Assembly (NCBI RefSeq): GCF_003971065.1
Contig: NZ_RYDV01000002.1
Coordinates: 434,001-498,000 of the forward strand
Length of the DNA stretch: 64,000 nt
Direction of reading: 5' to 3'
Source of the DNA: Candidimonas sp. SYP-B2681
Lineage (GTDB): Bacteria > Pseudomonadota > Gammaproteobacteria > Burkholderiales > Burkholderiaceae_B
Shown: one piece after another, positions 9,574 through 19,985 of the stretch
How the letters are laid out: every line of letters starts with the position of its first letter
How positions within the stretch are numbered: position 1 is the stretch's first letter
Notes under the pieces: model-generated
What the model saw: only the letters and a program-made list of their open reading frames with translations
Told to the model about the DNA's origin: nothing
The model's database searches: none
Program-made: the position numbers and the translations under genes

Positions 9574-9885
9574 ATGCCTGATTCGTATTCATCTTCCGAT
9601 TCTGATACTTCTTTCCAGACGGCCAGGCGCCGCCTTGAGGTTGTCGAGGCGCATCGTGAAAGTCTGGGTAACAATGCCGCCCATACCGACGACCTGAATA
9701 TGCGCAGCCTTGCACCCACCGATTCCCCGTGTGTGGCCATCTGTTCGACCCTGTACGACGACATATGCCGGGGCTGTGGGCGTACTGCCATGGAAGTGGC
9801 TAATTGGGTGTTTCTTGATGAAGGTGAAAGACTGCGGGTTTGGACGCGTATCAAGGCGCAAGGGTATCCGCGCCGCAAAGCTTAG
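9574..9885 (+). CDS. DUF1289 domain protein
   Basis: The product is 103 aa. The C-terminal half carries the DUF1289 pattern: SPCVAIC, a spacer, then CRGCGRTAMEVANWVFLDEGER. The four Cys residues suggest a small metal or Fe-S site, but function is unknown. The N-terminal 40 residues are Ser/Asp-rich and probably disordered. I chose ATG 9574 because AGGAA lies nine bases upstream; an in-frame upstream start at 9544 has no better support. It lies between metK and the SAH riboswitch. Confidence 0.75.
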   Translation: MPDSYSSSDSDTSFQTARRRLEVVEAHRESLGNNAAHTDDLNMRSLAPTDSPCVAICSTLYDDICRGCGRTAMEVANWVFLDEGERLRVWTRIKAQGYPRRKA

Positions 9886-9908
9886 TTATTTACGTTAAAA
9901 TCCTGGCT

Positions 9909-10003
9909 TCCTGAGGAGCGCTGCGACGGGGTCGTGACTGGAGCCAATGGCTTTACAGTTCCGCCCGCTAGGCTCAGGACTGTCTTTTGTTCCAACGGCG
10001 CTC
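9909..10003 (+). ncRNA. S-adenosylhomocysteine (SAH) riboswitch
   Basis: The leader matches the SAH riboswitch consensus: GAGGAGCGCTGC, later AGGCTCAGG, and AACGGCGCTCA. Helix P1 pairs 9909-9915 (TCCTGAG) with 9973-9979 (CTCAGGA), seven perfect pairs. The pseudoknot pairs 9916-9921 (GAGCGC) with 9998-10003 (GCGCTC), six perfect pairs. The family is known to turn on ahcY when SAH accumulates. A possible -10 (TAAAAT, 9896-9901) would start transcription almost exactly at P1. The ahcY ATG follows 75 nt after the pseudoknot. Confidence 0.93.
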
Positions 10004-10077
10004 ATCATCCCTTGCACAGGCGAAGATGAGCTGTTGTTGCGATGCTTACGCTGGTGCAGGTTTATTGGAATAGAACC

Positions 10078-11496
10078 ATGAACACTGTCACTGACATCAC
10101 ATTCTCCGATTACAAAGTTGCCGACATCGCCCTGGCCGGCTGGGGTCGCAGAGAAATCGCGATCGCCGAAACCGAAATGCCTGGTCTGATGTCCACGCGT
10201 GAAGAGTTCTCTGCTTCGCAACCTTTAAAAGGCGCGCGTATTGCAGGCAGTCTGCACATGACGATCCAGACCGCCGTCCTGATCGAAACCCTCAAAGCAT
10301 TGGGTGCCGAAGTTCGCTGGGCATCATGCAATATTTTTTCGACGCAAGACCACGCCGCCGCCGCTATCGCCGCGAGCGGTACGCCCGTATTCGCAATCAA
10401 GGGTGAAACCCTTGAAGACTACTGGCAATATACCCATCAGATTTTCCAGTGGCCAGATGGGCAGCACGCCAACATGATCCTCGACGACGGCGGCGACGCG
10501 ACTGTCCTGCTGCATCTTGGCGCCAAGGCTGAAACAAATCTATCGGTACTGGATAAACCCACCAGCGAAGAAGAAAGGGTGTTGTTTGCCTCGATAAAGG
10601 CTCAGCTGGCGCGTGATCCCAAGTGGTATTCCACACGGCTGGCCGAGATCAAGGGCGTGACCGAAGAAACCACTACGGGGGTTCACCGCCTATACCAAAT
10701 GTCCAAAAAGGGTGAGCTGGCATTTCCCGGCATCAACGTCAATGACTCGGTGACCAAGTCCAAATTCGATAATCTGTACGGTTGCCGCGAATCGCTGGTC
10801 GACGGTATCAAGCGAGCCACCGACGTAATGATCGCGGGCAAGATCGCGGTGGTTTGCGGTTTCGGCGACGTCGGTAAAGGTTGCGCACAAGCCTTGTCCG
10901 CTTTGCGCGCTCAAGTCTGGGTCACCGAGGTCGACCCGATTTGTGCCCTGCAAGCCTCAATGGAAGGGTACAAAGTCGTCACCATCGATGAAGCCGCCGA
11001 TAAAGCCGATATCTTCGTAACCGCCACCGGCAATTATCACGTTATTACGCGTGCCCACATGGATGTCATGAAGGACCAGGCCATCGTTTGCAACATTGGC
11101 CACTTCGATAATGAAATCGATGTCGCTTCTATCGAAGACCTGACATGGGAAGAGGTCAAGCCCCAGGTCGATCATGTCATTTTCCCGGACGGCAAGCGTA
11201 TTATTCTTTTGGCGAAGGGCCGCTTGGTGAATCTGGGCTGCGCCACGGGCCATCCTTCGTTTGTGATGTCGGCTTCGTTCACCAATCAGACCATCGCCCA
11301 GATTGAGCTCTTTACGCGCGGCGACGCCTACGAAAAAGGTCAGGTTTATGTGCTGCCCAAACATCTGGACGAGAAGGTTGCTCGGTTGCACCTTAAAAAG
11401 TTGGGTGTGCACCTGACCGAACTGCGTCAGGATCAGGCCGATTACATCAACGTTCCCGTTGCCGGTCCGTACAAACCTGAACATTACCGCTATTAA
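10078..11496 (+). CDS. ahcY: Adenosylhomocysteinase
   Basis: The product is 472 aa. It hydrolyses S-adenosylhomocysteine to adenosine and homocysteine, relieving inhibition of methyltransferases. The NAD-binding loop [13 protein letters not shown] is clear, as is the conserved C-terminal [10 protein letters not shown]. The length agrees with the longer proteobacterial form. The frame is open from 10042, but ATG 10078 gives the family start ([23 protein letters not shown]). Expression is probably controlled by the upstream SAH riboswitch. A holin-like membrane gene and metF follow closely. Confidence 0.96.
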   Translation: MNTVTDITFSDYKVADIALAGWGRREIAIAETEMPGLMSTREEFSASQPLKGARIAGSLHMTIQTAVLIETLKALGAEVRWASCNIFSTQDHAAAAIAASGTPVFAIKGETLEDYWQYTHQIFQWPDGQHANMILDDGGDATVLLHLGAKAETNLSVLDKPTSEEERVLFASIKAQLARDPKWYSTRLAEIKGVTEETTTGVHRLYQMSKKGELAFPGINVNDSVTKSKFDNLYGCRESLVDGIKRATDVMIAGKIAVVCGFGDVGKGCAQALSALRAQVWVTEVDPICALQASMEGYKVVTIDEAADKADIFVTATGNYHVITRAHMDVMKDQAIVCNIGHFDNEIDVASIEDLTWEEVKPQVDHVIFPDGKRIILLAKGRLVNLGCATGHPSFVMSASFTNQTIAQIELFTRGDAYEKGQVYVLPKHLDEKVARLHLKKLGVHLTELRQDQADYINVPVAGPYKPEHYRY

Positions 11497-11523
11497 GTAC
11501 GGCTGAATAAAAAAGGTCACACT

Positions 11524-11862
11524 ATGGAACTTATTTTCGTCTGGATATTGAACGCCGTCGCCTTGTTGGTGGTCGCTTATATCCTGCCCGGTATCACCGT
11601 GGCTTCATTCGGATCCGCACTGATCGCCGCGCTGGTGTTGGGGCTGCTTAATACGCTGGTCAAGCCACTGCTGGTCTTGCTGACGCTGCCCATTACCATC
11701 GTCACGCTGGGGCTTTTCCTGTTGGTGCTCAATGCGCTGGTCTTCTGGTTTGCCGGTTCAGTGCTGAAGGGCTTTCAGGTCAGCGGTTTTTGGTGGGCTC
11801 TGTTGGGCGCCTTCATCTACAGCATCGTGTCGGGGCTACTATCCAGGCTGTTGGTCCGATGA
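11524..11862 (+). CDS. Phage-holin-family (YvlD/DUF360-like) membrane protein
   Basis: The product is 112 aa with about four transmembrane segments and almost no soluble part. It resembles the YvlD/phage holin superfamily IV proteins (LNTLVKPLLVLLTLPITIVTLGLF is characteristic). It lies 27 bp after ahcY, and its stop overlaps the metF start by four bases (ATGA), so it is part of the ahcY-metF transcript. Despite the family name there is no phage context. Its role is unknown. Confidence 0.8.
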   Translation: MELIFVWILNAVALLVVAYILPGITVASFGSALIAALVLGLLNTLVKPLLVLLTLPITIVTLGLFLLVLNALVFWFAGSVLKGFQVSGFWWALLGAFIYSIVSGLLSRLLVR

Positions 11863-12698
11863 GCCCCAAAAAAGCAATAAGCCTCGAATTCTTCCCTCCC
11901 CGTGATACCGCCGCGCAGGAAAAGCTCCTGCGGTCGGCCAAGCAGCTGCTGGCCCTGTATCCGTCATACGTTAGCGTAACGTTTGGTGCGGGCGGTTCTA
12001 CGCGCACGGGTACGGCGGACACGGTACGGTTGTTGAAAAACCTGGGGTGTGACGCAGCGCCCCATTTGTCGTGCATCGGAGCGACGCGAGCAATTCTGGC
12101 CGATATACTGGATGCCTATCGCGAACAGGGTATCAAGCGCATAGTGGCTCTGCGTGGTGATATGCCCTCCGGCATGGGTGGCGATCAGGGCGAACTGCAT
12201 TATGCAAGCGATCTGGTGGCCTTCATTCGGGAACATAGCGGAGACTGGTTCCACATCGAGGTCGCTGGATATCCCGAAATGCACCCGCAAGCTTCCAGTG
12301 CGGCCGCCGATCTTGATCACTTCGTCAATAAGGTGCGGGCTGGGGCCAATAGCGCTATTACGCAATATTTCTTCAACGCCGATGCGTATTTCGATTTTGT
12401 GGAACGCAGCCGCGCGAAAGGAATCGATATCCCGATCGTGCCGGGCATCATGCCGATCACGAACTACGCCCAGCTGGCACGCTTTTCCAATATGTGCGGT
12501 GCTGAAATTCCCCGATGGATACGTTTGCGCCTGGCAGACTTCGGGGACGACAAGGCATCAATCAAGGCGTTCGGCGTGGACGTTATTTCCAGGCTCTCGC
12601 AAGATCTGCTGGACAATGGCGCTCCAGGCCTGCATTTTTATACCCTTAATAATGCCGAAGTCACGATGGCAATATGGCGTCAGTTACGTCTGGATTGA
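11859..12698 (+). CDS. metF: 5,10-methylenetetrahydrofolate reductase
   Basis: The product is 279 aa. It is the FAD-dependent TIM-barrel enzyme that produces 5-methyl-THF for methionine synthesis. The family start SLEFFPPRD and the motifs VTFGAGGSTR and ALRGDMP are visible. ATG 11859 overlaps the preceding stop; the frame is open to 11790 but that part lies within the upstream gene. Methyl-THF supply, SAM synthesis (metK) and SAH removal (ahcY) are thus neighbours. It is convergent with ygfA, with only 20 bp between them. Confidence 0.95.
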   Translation: MSPKKAISLEFFPPRDTAAQEKLLRSAKQLLALYPSYVSVTFGAGGSTRTGTADTVRLLKNLGCDAAPHLSCIGATRAILADILDAYREQGIKRIVALRGDMPSGMGGDQGELHYASDLVAFIREHSGDWFHIEVAGYPEMHPQASSAAADLDHFVNKVRAGANSAITQYFFNADAYFDFVERSRAKGIDIPIVPGIMPITNYAQLARFSNMCGAEIPRWIRLRLADFGDDKASIKAFGVDVISRLSQDLLDNGAPGLHFYTLNNAEVTMAIWRQLRLD

Positions 12699-12718
12699 TA
12701 ACGCCCGTAGTGGTGGTT

Positions 12719-13351
12719 TCATACCAGAGAGGGAGCAGGAACGGCCCATCCTTTGTCGGTCAGGATGGCGTCGAGCTTTACGTCATGAGGAGCCGGGATA
12801 TGCTTTTCATTTGATAAATCGCCCGTAGCCCAGGCTATTCCTATGCTGGTATACGGGTGTTTCTGTGCCTTAAACGCCGCCAGGGTACGGTCGTAATACC
12901 CTTTTCCGTAACCTACGCGGTCGCCTTGGCGGGTGTAGCCGAGGGTAGGCACAAGGATGATATCGGGCAGGGGGGCGGAATCGCCTAGGGGTTCTTGTAT
13001 GCCGTAGACGCCTTCCTGCATGGGTGCATCAGGTTTCCAAAGCTTGAACTCAAGCGGAGAATCTGGGCCAACCACGATGGGTAGCGATACCTGGTAGCCC
13101 TCTTGTTCCACCCATTGGCGCAATAAGGGTTGCAGTTGCGGTTCGTCTTCCATGGACCAGAACGCGGCAATATTGCGCGGAACGGGCTTGCCAGCGTCCA
13201 GTAGTTTGCTGCGATTCGTGGCCAGCCAAGTGAATAGGCGGCCGCGAATCAAAAGCCCACCGCGGCTGCGGTCCGCTGGGCTTTGTGCGGCTCGCAGTTG
13301 TTTTAGTCGCACGCGAAGTGGGACTGCGTTATTCTGTGTGTTGTTATTCAT
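12719..13351 (-). CDS. ygfA: 5-formyltetrahydrofolate cyclo-ligase
   Basis: The product is 210 aa. It converts 5-formyl-THF to 5,10-methenyl-THF using ATP. The diagnostic GYGKGYYDRTLA motif is present, as is IILVPTLGYTRQGDRVG just before it. Functionally it belongs with metF, which it faces. The start at 13351 lies only about 10 bp from the divergent lytic transglycosylase gene, so their promoters must overlap each other's coding ends, and there is no room for a 6S RNA gene in its common ygfA-adjacent position. Confidence 0.92.
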   Translation of the reverse strand: MNNNTQNNAVPLRVRLKQLRAAQSPADRSRGGLLIRGRLFTWLATNRSKLLDAGKPVPRNIAAFWSMEDEPQLQPLLRQWVEQEGYQVSLPIVVGPDSPLEFKLWKPDAPMQEGVYGIQEPLGDSAPLPDIILVPTLGYTRQGDRVGYGKGYYDRTLAAFKAQKHPYTSIGIAWATGDLSNEKHIPAPHDVKLDAILTDKGWAVPAPSLV

Positions 13352-13361
13352 GGGCGGTATT

Positions 13362-15497
13362 ATGTGGGATCAAGACAAGATGGCATCTAATAGGCAACGG
13401 TATCAGAAAATCCGGAACTTTTCTGCTGTGGCCACTGGCCGGCCTTCGCGCTGCAGTCTTTGGGTCGCGCTTTCGATAGGCGTGGCCGGTTGTGCGGGTG
13501 CTGATCAACCGGTTCTCTCGGCAACGCCAGCAGTAGCGTTAAATACGCCGTACGTAGGCGCCCTGGAGCTTTCAATCGAACCGGCTGTCGCCCCTGTTGC
13601 CCCGACCGTCATTTTATACACTCCCCCTATGGCGCGCCAAGCTGTGCTCGATGCCCGTGATGCCATGCAGAAAAAGCAATGGACTCGGCTTGAGAGCCTT
13701 GTTCCGCTTGCGCAAACCGATACAGTCCTGGGTTCGTACGCCAACTATTGGCTATTGCGTCAGCAATTGCAAGACAGCACCAGCCCAGTGCCCGATGCGC
13801 AGTTGCAGCAGTTCATGAAGGTGAATCAAGACGCCTATCTGGCTGACAAAATCAAGGCTGACTGGATTGTTGCCGCCGCGCGCTCGGGGAACTATGCCTT
13901 GGTGAATAAGCTCGGTCCGGTGGTAAACAGTAACGCCAATGTCGATTGCTCGCGTGTAATGTCCCAGCACATGACTGGGCAGCGTGTGAAAAGTGCTGAT
14001 GCCATGGCGGTATTCAAGCCTAACCGCGCGTGCTGGGGCATGCTGGATGAGCTTGAAAACAGCAAGATCATTGGCTGGAAAGAACTGGAACCGCTACTGC
14101 GCGCCACGCTAGAAACCAATAAGGCCGGCGACGCCCAGCGCCTGGCCGCGGTCATGTTCGATGCGGCCGATATGGTGCACTATGCCGCCATCATGAAAGA
14201 TCCGCGCAAATGGCTAACCAACCGCGCAGCGCCCAAGAATCGTGTCGACACCGAGCTCGTCACTATCGCCTTGTCGCGGCTGGCCTATGGCAAGAGCCGT
14301 TCCGAGAACGCTGCCTATGTAGACAGCAATTGGGCCAAGGCTATGCCCAAGTCGCATATTGAATGGGTCTGGAGCCAGTTTGGCCTGGTAGCCGCATTGA
14401 ATGTTGAACAAGATGCGGCGGTCTGGTACCGACGTTCCGGCAATGCGCGCCTTACCGATTACAACCATGCCTGGCAGGTCCGGGCCGAATTGCGGCAAGC
14501 CGTCATTGACTGGGAGTTGGTAGCTAAATCTATCCGCAGAATGTCGGCGAGCCAGGCCGCTGAGCCGGTGTGGGTATATTGGTATGCCCGGGCGCTTGAA
14601 GCCCAAGGTAATAAAAAGGCGGCCACGCAGCATTATGAGTCTATCGCTAATGAACTGAGCTTTTATGGCCAACTGGCCAGTGAGGAACTTGGCAAGACGC
14701 CAACCTTGCCACCGGCGCCTGCGCCGGTAACCGCGGCCGAGCTCCAACAGGCTAAATCCAATGCCGGTTTACAACGCGCCATTCAATTGTTCGATCTGGG
14801 TTGGCGTCCCGAGGCAGTGCCCGAATGGAACTTTGCATTGCAAGGCATGAGCGATCGCCAATTGCTTGCGGCAGCCGAACTGGCGCGCCAGGAACGTATT
14901 TATGATCGCGTGGTGAATACGTCGCTGCGCACCGAAAAGGAAATCGACTTTACGCAGCGTTTCATTGCACCATTCGAAGGCAGGGTCACGGCAAAGGCGC
15001 GACTGATCAATTTGGACCCAGCCTGGGTATATGGCCTGATCCGGCAGGAATCGCGTTTCATTACCGATGCGCGTTCCCGCGTGGGTGCGTCAGGGCTGAT
15101 GCAGCTCATGCCAGCCACGGCCCGATGGGTAGCCAAGAAGATAGGCATGAAAGATTTCACTCCGTCATCGGTCAATGATTTCGACACGAATACCGTATTG
15201 GGCACCAATTATCTGAATATGGTGTTAAGCGACTTGAACGGCTCGCAAATGCTGGCCACTGCAGGCTATAACGCTGGCCCGGGGCGGCCTGTTCAGTGGC
15301 GCTCCAAACTTGGTGCTCCAGTGGAAGGCGCTATCTTCGCCGAAACCATCCCGTTTACGGAGACCCGCTTATACGTCAAGAACGTGATGTCCAACGCAAC
15401 GTACTACGCCATGATGTTCACAGGTAGACCGCATTCACTCAAGGAACGTCTGGGTACGGTGTCGCCGGAACCCGTCAAGCGCATCACACTGCCATGA
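13362..15497 (+). CDS. slt: Soluble-type lytic murein transglycosylase, probable lipoprotein
   Basis: The product is 711 aa. The C-terminal SLT domain has the catalytic Glu563 in QESRF, followed by [13 protein letters not shown] and the AGYNAGPGR motif. The preceding 500 residues are helical TPR-like repeats as in E. coli Slt70. A hydrophobic segment ending VAGC near the N-terminus resembles a lipobox, suggesting an outer-membrane lipoprotein. The frame is open to 13152, but that part runs antisense to ygfA; ATG 13362 or 13380 are realistic starts. It cleaves peptidoglycan to 1,6-anhydro products. Its stop overlaps cca by four bases. Confidence 0.88.
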   Translation: MWDQDKMASNRQRYQKIRNFSAVATGRPSRCSLWVALSIGVAGCAGADQPVLSATPAVALNTPYVGALELSIEPAVAPVAPTVILYTPPMARQAVLDARDAMQKKQWTRLESLVPLAQTDTVLGSYANYWLLRQQLQDSTSPVPDAQLQQFMKVNQDAYLADKIKADWIVAAARSGNYALVNKLGPVVNSNANVDCSRVMSQHMTGQRVKSADAMAVFKPNRACWGMLDELENSKIIGWKELEPLLRATLETNKAGDAQRLAAVMFDAADMVHYAAIMKDPRKWLTNRAAPKNRVDTELVTIALSRLAYGKSRSENAAYVDSNWAKAMPKSHIEWVWSQFGLVAALNVEQDAAVWYRRSGNARLTDYNHAWQVRAELRQAVIDWELVAKSIRRMSASQAAEPVWVYWYARALEAQGNKKAATQHYESIANELSFYGQLASEELGKTPTLPPAPAPVTAAELQQAKSNAGLQRAIQLFDLGWRPEAVPEWNFALQGMSDRQLLAAAELARQERIYDRVVNTSLRTEKEIDFTQRFIAPFEGRVTAKARLINLDPAWVYGLIRQESRFITDARSRVGASGLMQLMPATARWVAKKIGMKDFTPSSVNDFDTNTVLGTNYLNMVLSDLNGSQMLATAGYNAGPGRPVQWRSKLGAPVEGAIFAETIPFTETRLYVKNVMSNATYYAMMFTGRPHSLKERLGTVSPEPVKRITLP

Positions 15498-16615
15498 GTG
15501 ACCCTGTTCGCGGACTTGACGCCTATATCGTCGGCGGTGCTGTCCGCGATACTCTGCTCGGTCTTCCCGCGGGCGACCGCGATTGGGTTGTCGTTGGCTC
15601 GACACCCGAAGAGATGTCCAGGCGAGGCTTCATTCCTGTCGGGGGCGACTTCCCGGTGTTCCTGCACCCAAAGACCAAAGAGGAATACGCCCTGGCTCGT
15701 ACGGAGCGTAAATCGGGGCGGGGCTACAAAGGCTTCACGTTTTATACGGGCAGCGATGTCAGCCTCGAAGACGATCTGCAGCGGCGCGATCTCACCGTCA
15801 ACGCGATCGCGCAGGCCCCAGATGGGCGCCTGATCGATCCGTTGAACGGCAGTGCTGATATTGCCAACAAGGTGCTACGGCATGTTGGGCAGGCATTCGT
15901 CGAAGATCCGGTGCGCTTGCTCAGGCTGGCCCGCTTTGCTGCCCGGTTTGCCGACTTTTCGATCGCTCCGGAAACGCAACAGCTAGCGCGTCGCCTGGTC
16001 GACGATGGTGAGGTGGATACCTTGGTTCCCGAGCGGGTCTGGCGCGAAATGGCCAAAGGTTTAATGACGGATACCCCGGGACGTATGTTCGAGGTACTCG
16101 CAGCCACCGGGGCTCTGCCCCGGGTGCTGCCGGGTTTGCAATTCAGCCCTCAGCAGAACCAGGAATTGGCCTGTGCCGCGCAGGCGGGTTTAAGTTTGGC
16201 TTGCCGTTTTGCGCTTCTGTGCCGGCTGTCAGCGCAGCCGCAAAGCATAGGCCAGCACGTGCGTGCGCCGGGTGATTGCCAAGACTATGCGAAGCTTTTG
16301 CCGGTTGTGTTGGAGAATGCTGCACTCGAGCCCGACGACCTCAGCGATGCAGCCAGTAAGGCTTTGAGCCTGATGGAACGTTGCGATGCACTGCGAAAGC
16401 CAGAACGCTTTCTTGCTTTGTTGGCCGCGGCAGAATGCGTGCATAAGGTGGATCAAAATGCCTGGCGTGCGCGAGTAGCCGCTATCCGTTCGATCGATGC
16501 CGGCGCCATTGCAAAATCATTGCAAGGCGAACCCGGCCGCATCAAGGAAGAACTGCGCCATGCCCGTTTGCAGGCATTGGAAAGCCTGGCCAGCGCTTCG
16601 TTGTTCCGTTTCTAG
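15494..16615 (+). CDS. cca: CCA-adding tRNA nucleotidyltransferase
   Basis: The product is 373 aa. The class II nucleotidyltransferase head is clear: [25 protein letters not shown], with the DRD metal-binding carboxylates and the [10 protein letters not shown] motif. It adds or repairs the 3' CCA of tRNAs. I do not see the HD phosphohydrolase motif of the longer E. coli enzyme, so it is probably a shorter form. It is translationally coupled to the upstream transglycosylase gene (ATGA overlap). Confidence 0.93.
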   Translation: MSDPVRGLDAYIVGGAVRDTLLGLPAGDRDWVVVGSTPEEMSRRGFIPVGGDFPVFLHPKTKEEYALARTERKSGRGYKGFTFYTGSDVSLEDDLQRRDLTVNAIAQAPDGRLIDPLNGSADIANKVLRHVGQAFVEDPVRLLRLARFAARFADFSIAPETQQLARRLVDDGEVDTLVPERVWREMAKGLMTDTPGRMFEVLAATGALPRVLPGLQFSPQQNQELACAAQAGLSLACRFALLCRLSAQPQSIGQHVRAPGDCQDYAKLLPVVLENAALEPDDLSDAASKALSLMERCDALRKPERFLALLAAAECVHKVDQNAWRARVAAIRSIDAGAIAKSLQGEPGRIKEELRHARLQALESLASASLFRF

Positions 16616-16704
16616 ATCAGACGTAAACGCGAAGGCGAAGGGCAGACATTACGGTTGTAATGCACGCGAAGTCGACAACGTGCACGTTCCATTTAAAGAC
16701 GGAA

Positions 16705-17934
16705 TTATAAGCGGTCGCGCCGATCACCTCGGTTAAAACCCATAAGTGCTTGGTCGACGCCGCGGCCCACGGCGAGGACCTTAAATAATTCACCCATTTC
16801 AGCTTCGGAAAGCAGCTTCTGTACGGCGGACATCGTCTGCGGGTTGGTGACGGCATCGGTTTGTGTCAATAAATCGGGCAAGCCAGCATTTATCAGGAAA
16901 CGTGCTTGCGATGTATATCCCAGGACTTGCAATCCCCCGCTTAGCGCGGCATCGGCCATTGCCGTAAAGTCGACATGGCTGGTGATGTCCTGAAGCCCTG
17001 CGTAAATCAGGGGCTGGCTATGGGCGTGATGACGAAAATGACACATCAGCGTGCCCTCGTGGCGTTGAGGATGATAGTACTCACGCTGCGGGAAACCGTA
17101 ATCCATCAATAAGGCCGCGCCACGTTTCAGCCACGAACCCATTTGCGTCATCCATGCTTCGGCCTGCCGATTGATTTCGGACTGATAGCCGGGTAGCGGG
17201 GGCATGCGTTGGGAGACCAGGCCCTGCAAAGCGGGGTCGGCGCGACGCTCAGCGAATTCGAATGAAGGCAAGGGGGCGTTAGTACCGTCTGCTGCCTCGA
17301 CCGCCACGGCGTGGTTTTGCGATGCCTGGGCAAGCCGTACGCCTAGCTCCATAAGCTCGCCGTCGTCATTCCAGCGAAACAACGTTACCGGCATGGCGTC
17401 GAGCACTTCGTTGGCGACTACACAGCCGGAGAATTCGACAGGAAATTCGGTAAGCCAGCTTATATTGGCACCCAGGGAGGCCAGCCCTTGTTGTTGCCTG
17501 GCCCGAAGATCGGCCGACACTTCAAGAATTTGATAAACCGGTTCAATACCCATCTGGCGCAAGGCGGGAATAATGGCCGCGGCGAGAGCCCCCGAGCCAG
17601 CGCCAAATTCCAGCACGGTCACAGACTCGCTTTCAGTCAGGACCTGCGCAACCTGCCGGGCAAGGGTTCGGCCATAGAGGGGTGTGAGCTCGGGCGCCGT
17701 GGTGAAGTCGCCCGTAGGCAGGTGCGATCCGAACTTGGTATTTCCAGCCGAATAATAACCGAGGCCGGGGGCATACAGCGCCATGTCCATCCACGTGTCG
17801 AAGGGTATGAAATCAATATCAGAAGCCCGGATTTGCTGCATCAGGTAATGGGAAACCGCTTGCGCGTGGGCCGACGAGTCGGCGTCCAGAGCAGGGAGTC
17901 CGGATGGAATAATGGACGAGGGATGCATGGTCAT
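16705..17934 (-). CDS. SAM-dependent methyltransferase, MidA/NDUFAF7 family (DUF185)
   Basis: The product is 409 aa. It has the family segments MALYAPGLGYYSAG, GDFTTAPELTPLYG and the SAM-binding EFGAGSGALAAAIIP, plus a later LLMDYGFPQREYYHPQR. Mitochondrial relatives methylate a complex I subunit; the bacterial substrate is not established. It is the second gene of a two-gene minus-strand unit, overlapping the small membrane gene by four bases. Confidence 0.88.
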   Translation of the reverse strand: MTMHPSSIIPSGLPALDADSSAHAQAVSHYLMQQIRASDIDFIPFDTWMDMALYAPGLGYYSAGNTKFGSHLPTGDFTTAPELTPLYGRTLARQVAQVLTESESVTVLEFGAGSGALAAAIIPALRQMGIEPVYQILEVSADLRARQQQGLASLGANISWLTEFPVEFSGCVVANEVLDAMPVTLFRWNDDGELMELGVRLAQASQNHAVAVEAADGTNAPLPSFEFAERRADPALQGLVSQRMPPLPGYQSEINRQAEAWMTQMGSWLKRGAALLMDYGFPQREYYHPQRHEGTLMCHFRHHAHSQPLIYAGLQDITSHVDFTAMADAALSGGLQVLGYTSQARFLINAGLPDLLTQTDAVTNPQTMSAVQKLLSEAEMGELFKVLAVGRGVDQALMGFNRGDRRDRL

Positions 17935-18137
17935 AAGGTTTCGTCGGTCGGCGGCAAGTCTGTTGGCGGTTGTTTTTTATTCGCGCGGTTCACGACGTAC
18001 AGGGAATGGCACATGGACACCAGAAATGCGGAAAACAATGCCACCATAATGGCAACGACAAAGTTGCTGAAGACTATCCACAATGGGATGGTGAGCAGCA
18101 TGGCAAGGAAAAAGGGCTTGCGCACAAGTTGTTTCAT
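17931..18137 (-). CDS. Small two-helix membrane protein
   Basis: The product is 68 aa. Two hydrophobic helices (about residues 8-24 and 26-46) are followed by a polar Pro-rich tail. It has no recognised domain. Its ATGA overlap with the methyltransferase gene and its clear start support it being a real gene. Function is unknown. Confidence 0.65.
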   Translation of the reverse strand: MKQLVRKPFFLAMLLTIPLWIVFSNFVVAIMVALFSAFLVSMCHSLYVVNRANKKQPPTDLPPTDETL

Positions 18138-18203
18138 GTGATTGACGAGGCGCCTGTTGGATACCGATACAAGGACAATCTTCTATTGTAGCGAGTGATG
18201 GCC

Positions 18204-18230
18204 AAAAAAAACCCCGCGCGAGGCGGGGTT
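18204..18230 (-). terminator. Intrinsic terminator of the rhlE-like gene
   Basis: An 8-bp stem, AACCCCGC (18210-18217) with GCGGGGTT (18223-18230), has a 5-nt loop. On the minus strand it is followed by eight consecutive T. It lies about 50 bp past the helicase stop codon. Confidence 0.9.
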
Positions 18231-18278
18231 CGTGGGGCAGGAGGTTGAGCCCTACAGTCCCGGTGTTTCAGTGACTAC

Positions 18279-19985
18279 TTATGCAGCGAAGTCACGACGA
18301 GCGGCGCTTTTGCCACGGGTCGAGGTTGGCTTGCCAGCAAAGCCCGGGCGTGTTGCCGGACGGGCGGCAGGCTTTGCGCCAGGAGCCTTATGAGCGAAGT
18401 CGGGACGCGCGCTGCGTGTAGGACGGTCGCCGAATGAAGGGCGATCGCTGAATGCAGGCCGATCGCTGAATGCAGGACGATCGCTCAAACCTGGCCGATC
18501 GGTACGAGGACGTTCGGTACGTGCAGGACGTGCGTCAGCGCTCGCGAAATCGCTGCGGCCCTTGTAGCCACCACTGCGTTCTTCGCCGCCAAAGCTCTTG
18601 CGGCTATCAGCGCCACGGTCGGTGGACGGACGGCCTTCGTACGACGATGGGCGTGCAGGACGACCTTCGTAAGCAGGCTTGTCGCCAAAGCGTGGCTTGC
18701 CTTCGTACGCTGGCTTGTCGCCGAATCCGCCGCGATCGGCGCCGGGCTTGCGAGCATAGCTGGGCTTTCCGCCGCCGAAGCCGGCACGAGGAGCGAAGCT
18801 TTTGCCACTGCCCTTGCGGTCGGTGTAAGTAGGACGTGCTGTTTTCTTGGGCTCAAGACCTTCGATCTCTTGCGGAGGAATAGGCTGGCCAATGAAGTGT
18901 TCGATGCGACGCACTTTATGACGTTCTGAATGGGTAGCCAGGGTAAAGGCCAGACCGCTACGGCCGGCACGGCCGGTACGACCGATACGGTGAACGTAAT
19001 CTTCGGCTTGCATAGGCAGGTCGTAGTTCACTGCATGGCTGATACCTTGTACGTCGATACCGCGAGCCGCTACATCGGTGGCTACTAGAACGCGCAGTTG
19101 GCCTTTTTGCAACATACCCAATGTGCGGGTGCGTTGGCGCTGGTTCATGTCGCCATGCAAGGCGCCTGCTGCAAAGCCTTGATCGGACAGGCGTTCTGCC
19201 AGATCGTCTGCACCGCGTTTGGTCGAAGTGAAAACAATGGCCTGATCCATGTTCGCATCGCGCAACACGTGATCGAGCAAACGCATTTTGTGACCGTTAT
19301 CGTCGGCGTACAACAAGCTTTGCGTAATGTTTGAATGCTTTTCTTTCTGGCTCGACAGTTGGATCTGCTCGGGATTGTGCATCATCTTCGCGGCCAGGCG
19401 AGCGATCGTGCCGTCGAGAGTGGCCGAGAATAATAGCGTCTGGCGATCTTTCGGTGTGCTGCCTACAATCGTTTCGATGTCTTCGATAAAGCCCATGTCC
19501 AGCATGCGGTCAGCTTCGTCCAGCACCAGTGTATGCACGGTCGACAAATTGACGCGTTTGGCTTGCAGGTGATCGATGAGGCGGCCGGGGGTAGCAACCA
19601 GCACGTCGACGCGGCGGGAGAGCTGCTTGAGCTGCGCGCCGTAAGGCATACCGCCCACGACGACGGCGATACGCAGATCTTTAAGGTGTGCGCCGTAAAG
19701 CTTAGTCGCTTCGGCGACTTGCATTGCGAGTTCGCGGGTTGGAGTCAACACCAGCACTTGTACGCCGGTGCCCTTGTTAGTGGCCGCCATTTCAGAAATG
19801 CGGTTCAGGGCCGGCAGCATGAAGGCGGCGGTTTTACCACTACCCGTTTGTGCGGAAACCATCAGGTCGCTACCTGCCAGCGCCTTGGGAATGGCGGCTG
19901 CCTGAACAGGAGTTGGCTCGTTAAAGCCAGCCTTCAGAACGGCAGACAACAGGGAAGGATTAAGACCTAAAGTATCAAAAGACAT
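18279..19985 (-). CDS. rhlE: DEAD-box RNA helicase, RhlE-like
   Basis: The product is 568 aa. Helicase motifs occur in order: Q-motif PTPVQAAAIP, AQTGSGKT, LVLDEADRMLDMGF, SAT, and HRIGRTGRAG. The core ends near residue 380. The remaining 180 residues are a low-complexity Arg/Gly/Phe/Pro tail with repeats such as FGDKPAYEG and FSDRPAFSDRP. Such basic tails bind RNA non-specifically in RhlE-type helicases. The frame is open to 20081, but ATG 19985 (MSFDTLGLNPSLLSAV) is the family start. A terminator follows the gene. Confidence 0.9.
   Translation of the reverse strand: MSFDTLGLNPSLLSAVLKAGFNEPTPVQAAAIPKALAGSDLMVSAQTGSGKTAAFMLPALNRISEMAATNKGTGVQVLVLTPTRELAMQVAEATKLYGAHLKDLRIAVVVGGMPYGAQLKQLSRRVDVLVATPGRLIDHLQAKRVNLSTVHTLVLDEADRMLDMGFIEDIETIVGSTPKDRQTLLFSATLDGTIARLAAKMMHNPEQIQLSSQKEKHSNITQSLLYADDNGHKMRLLDHVLRDANMDQAIVFTSTKRGADDLAERLSDQGFAAGALHGDMNQRQRTRTLGMLQKGQLRVLVATDVAARGIDVQGISHAVNYDLPMQAEDYVHRIGRTGRAGRSGLAFTLATHSERHKVRRIEHFIGQPIPPQEIEGLEPKKTARPTYTDRKGSGKSFAPRAGFGGGKPSYARKPGADRGGFGDKPAYEGKPRFGDKPAYEGRPARPSSYEGRPSTDRGADSRKSFGGEERSGGYKGRSDFASADARPARTERPRTDRPGLSDRPAFSDRPAFSDRPSFGDRPTRSARPDFAHKAPGAKPAARPATRPGFAGKPTSTRGKSAARRDFAA

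Noticed and set aside
13352-13361. 6S RNA gene (ssrS) next to ygfA
   Set aside because: In many proteobacteria it lies upstream of ygfA, but here only about 10 bp separate ygfA from the divergent transglycosylase gene.
18400-18740. CRISPR-like short repeats
   Set aside because: These are in-frame codon repeats of the helicase tail (FSDRPA, FGDKPAYEG), without regular unique spacers.
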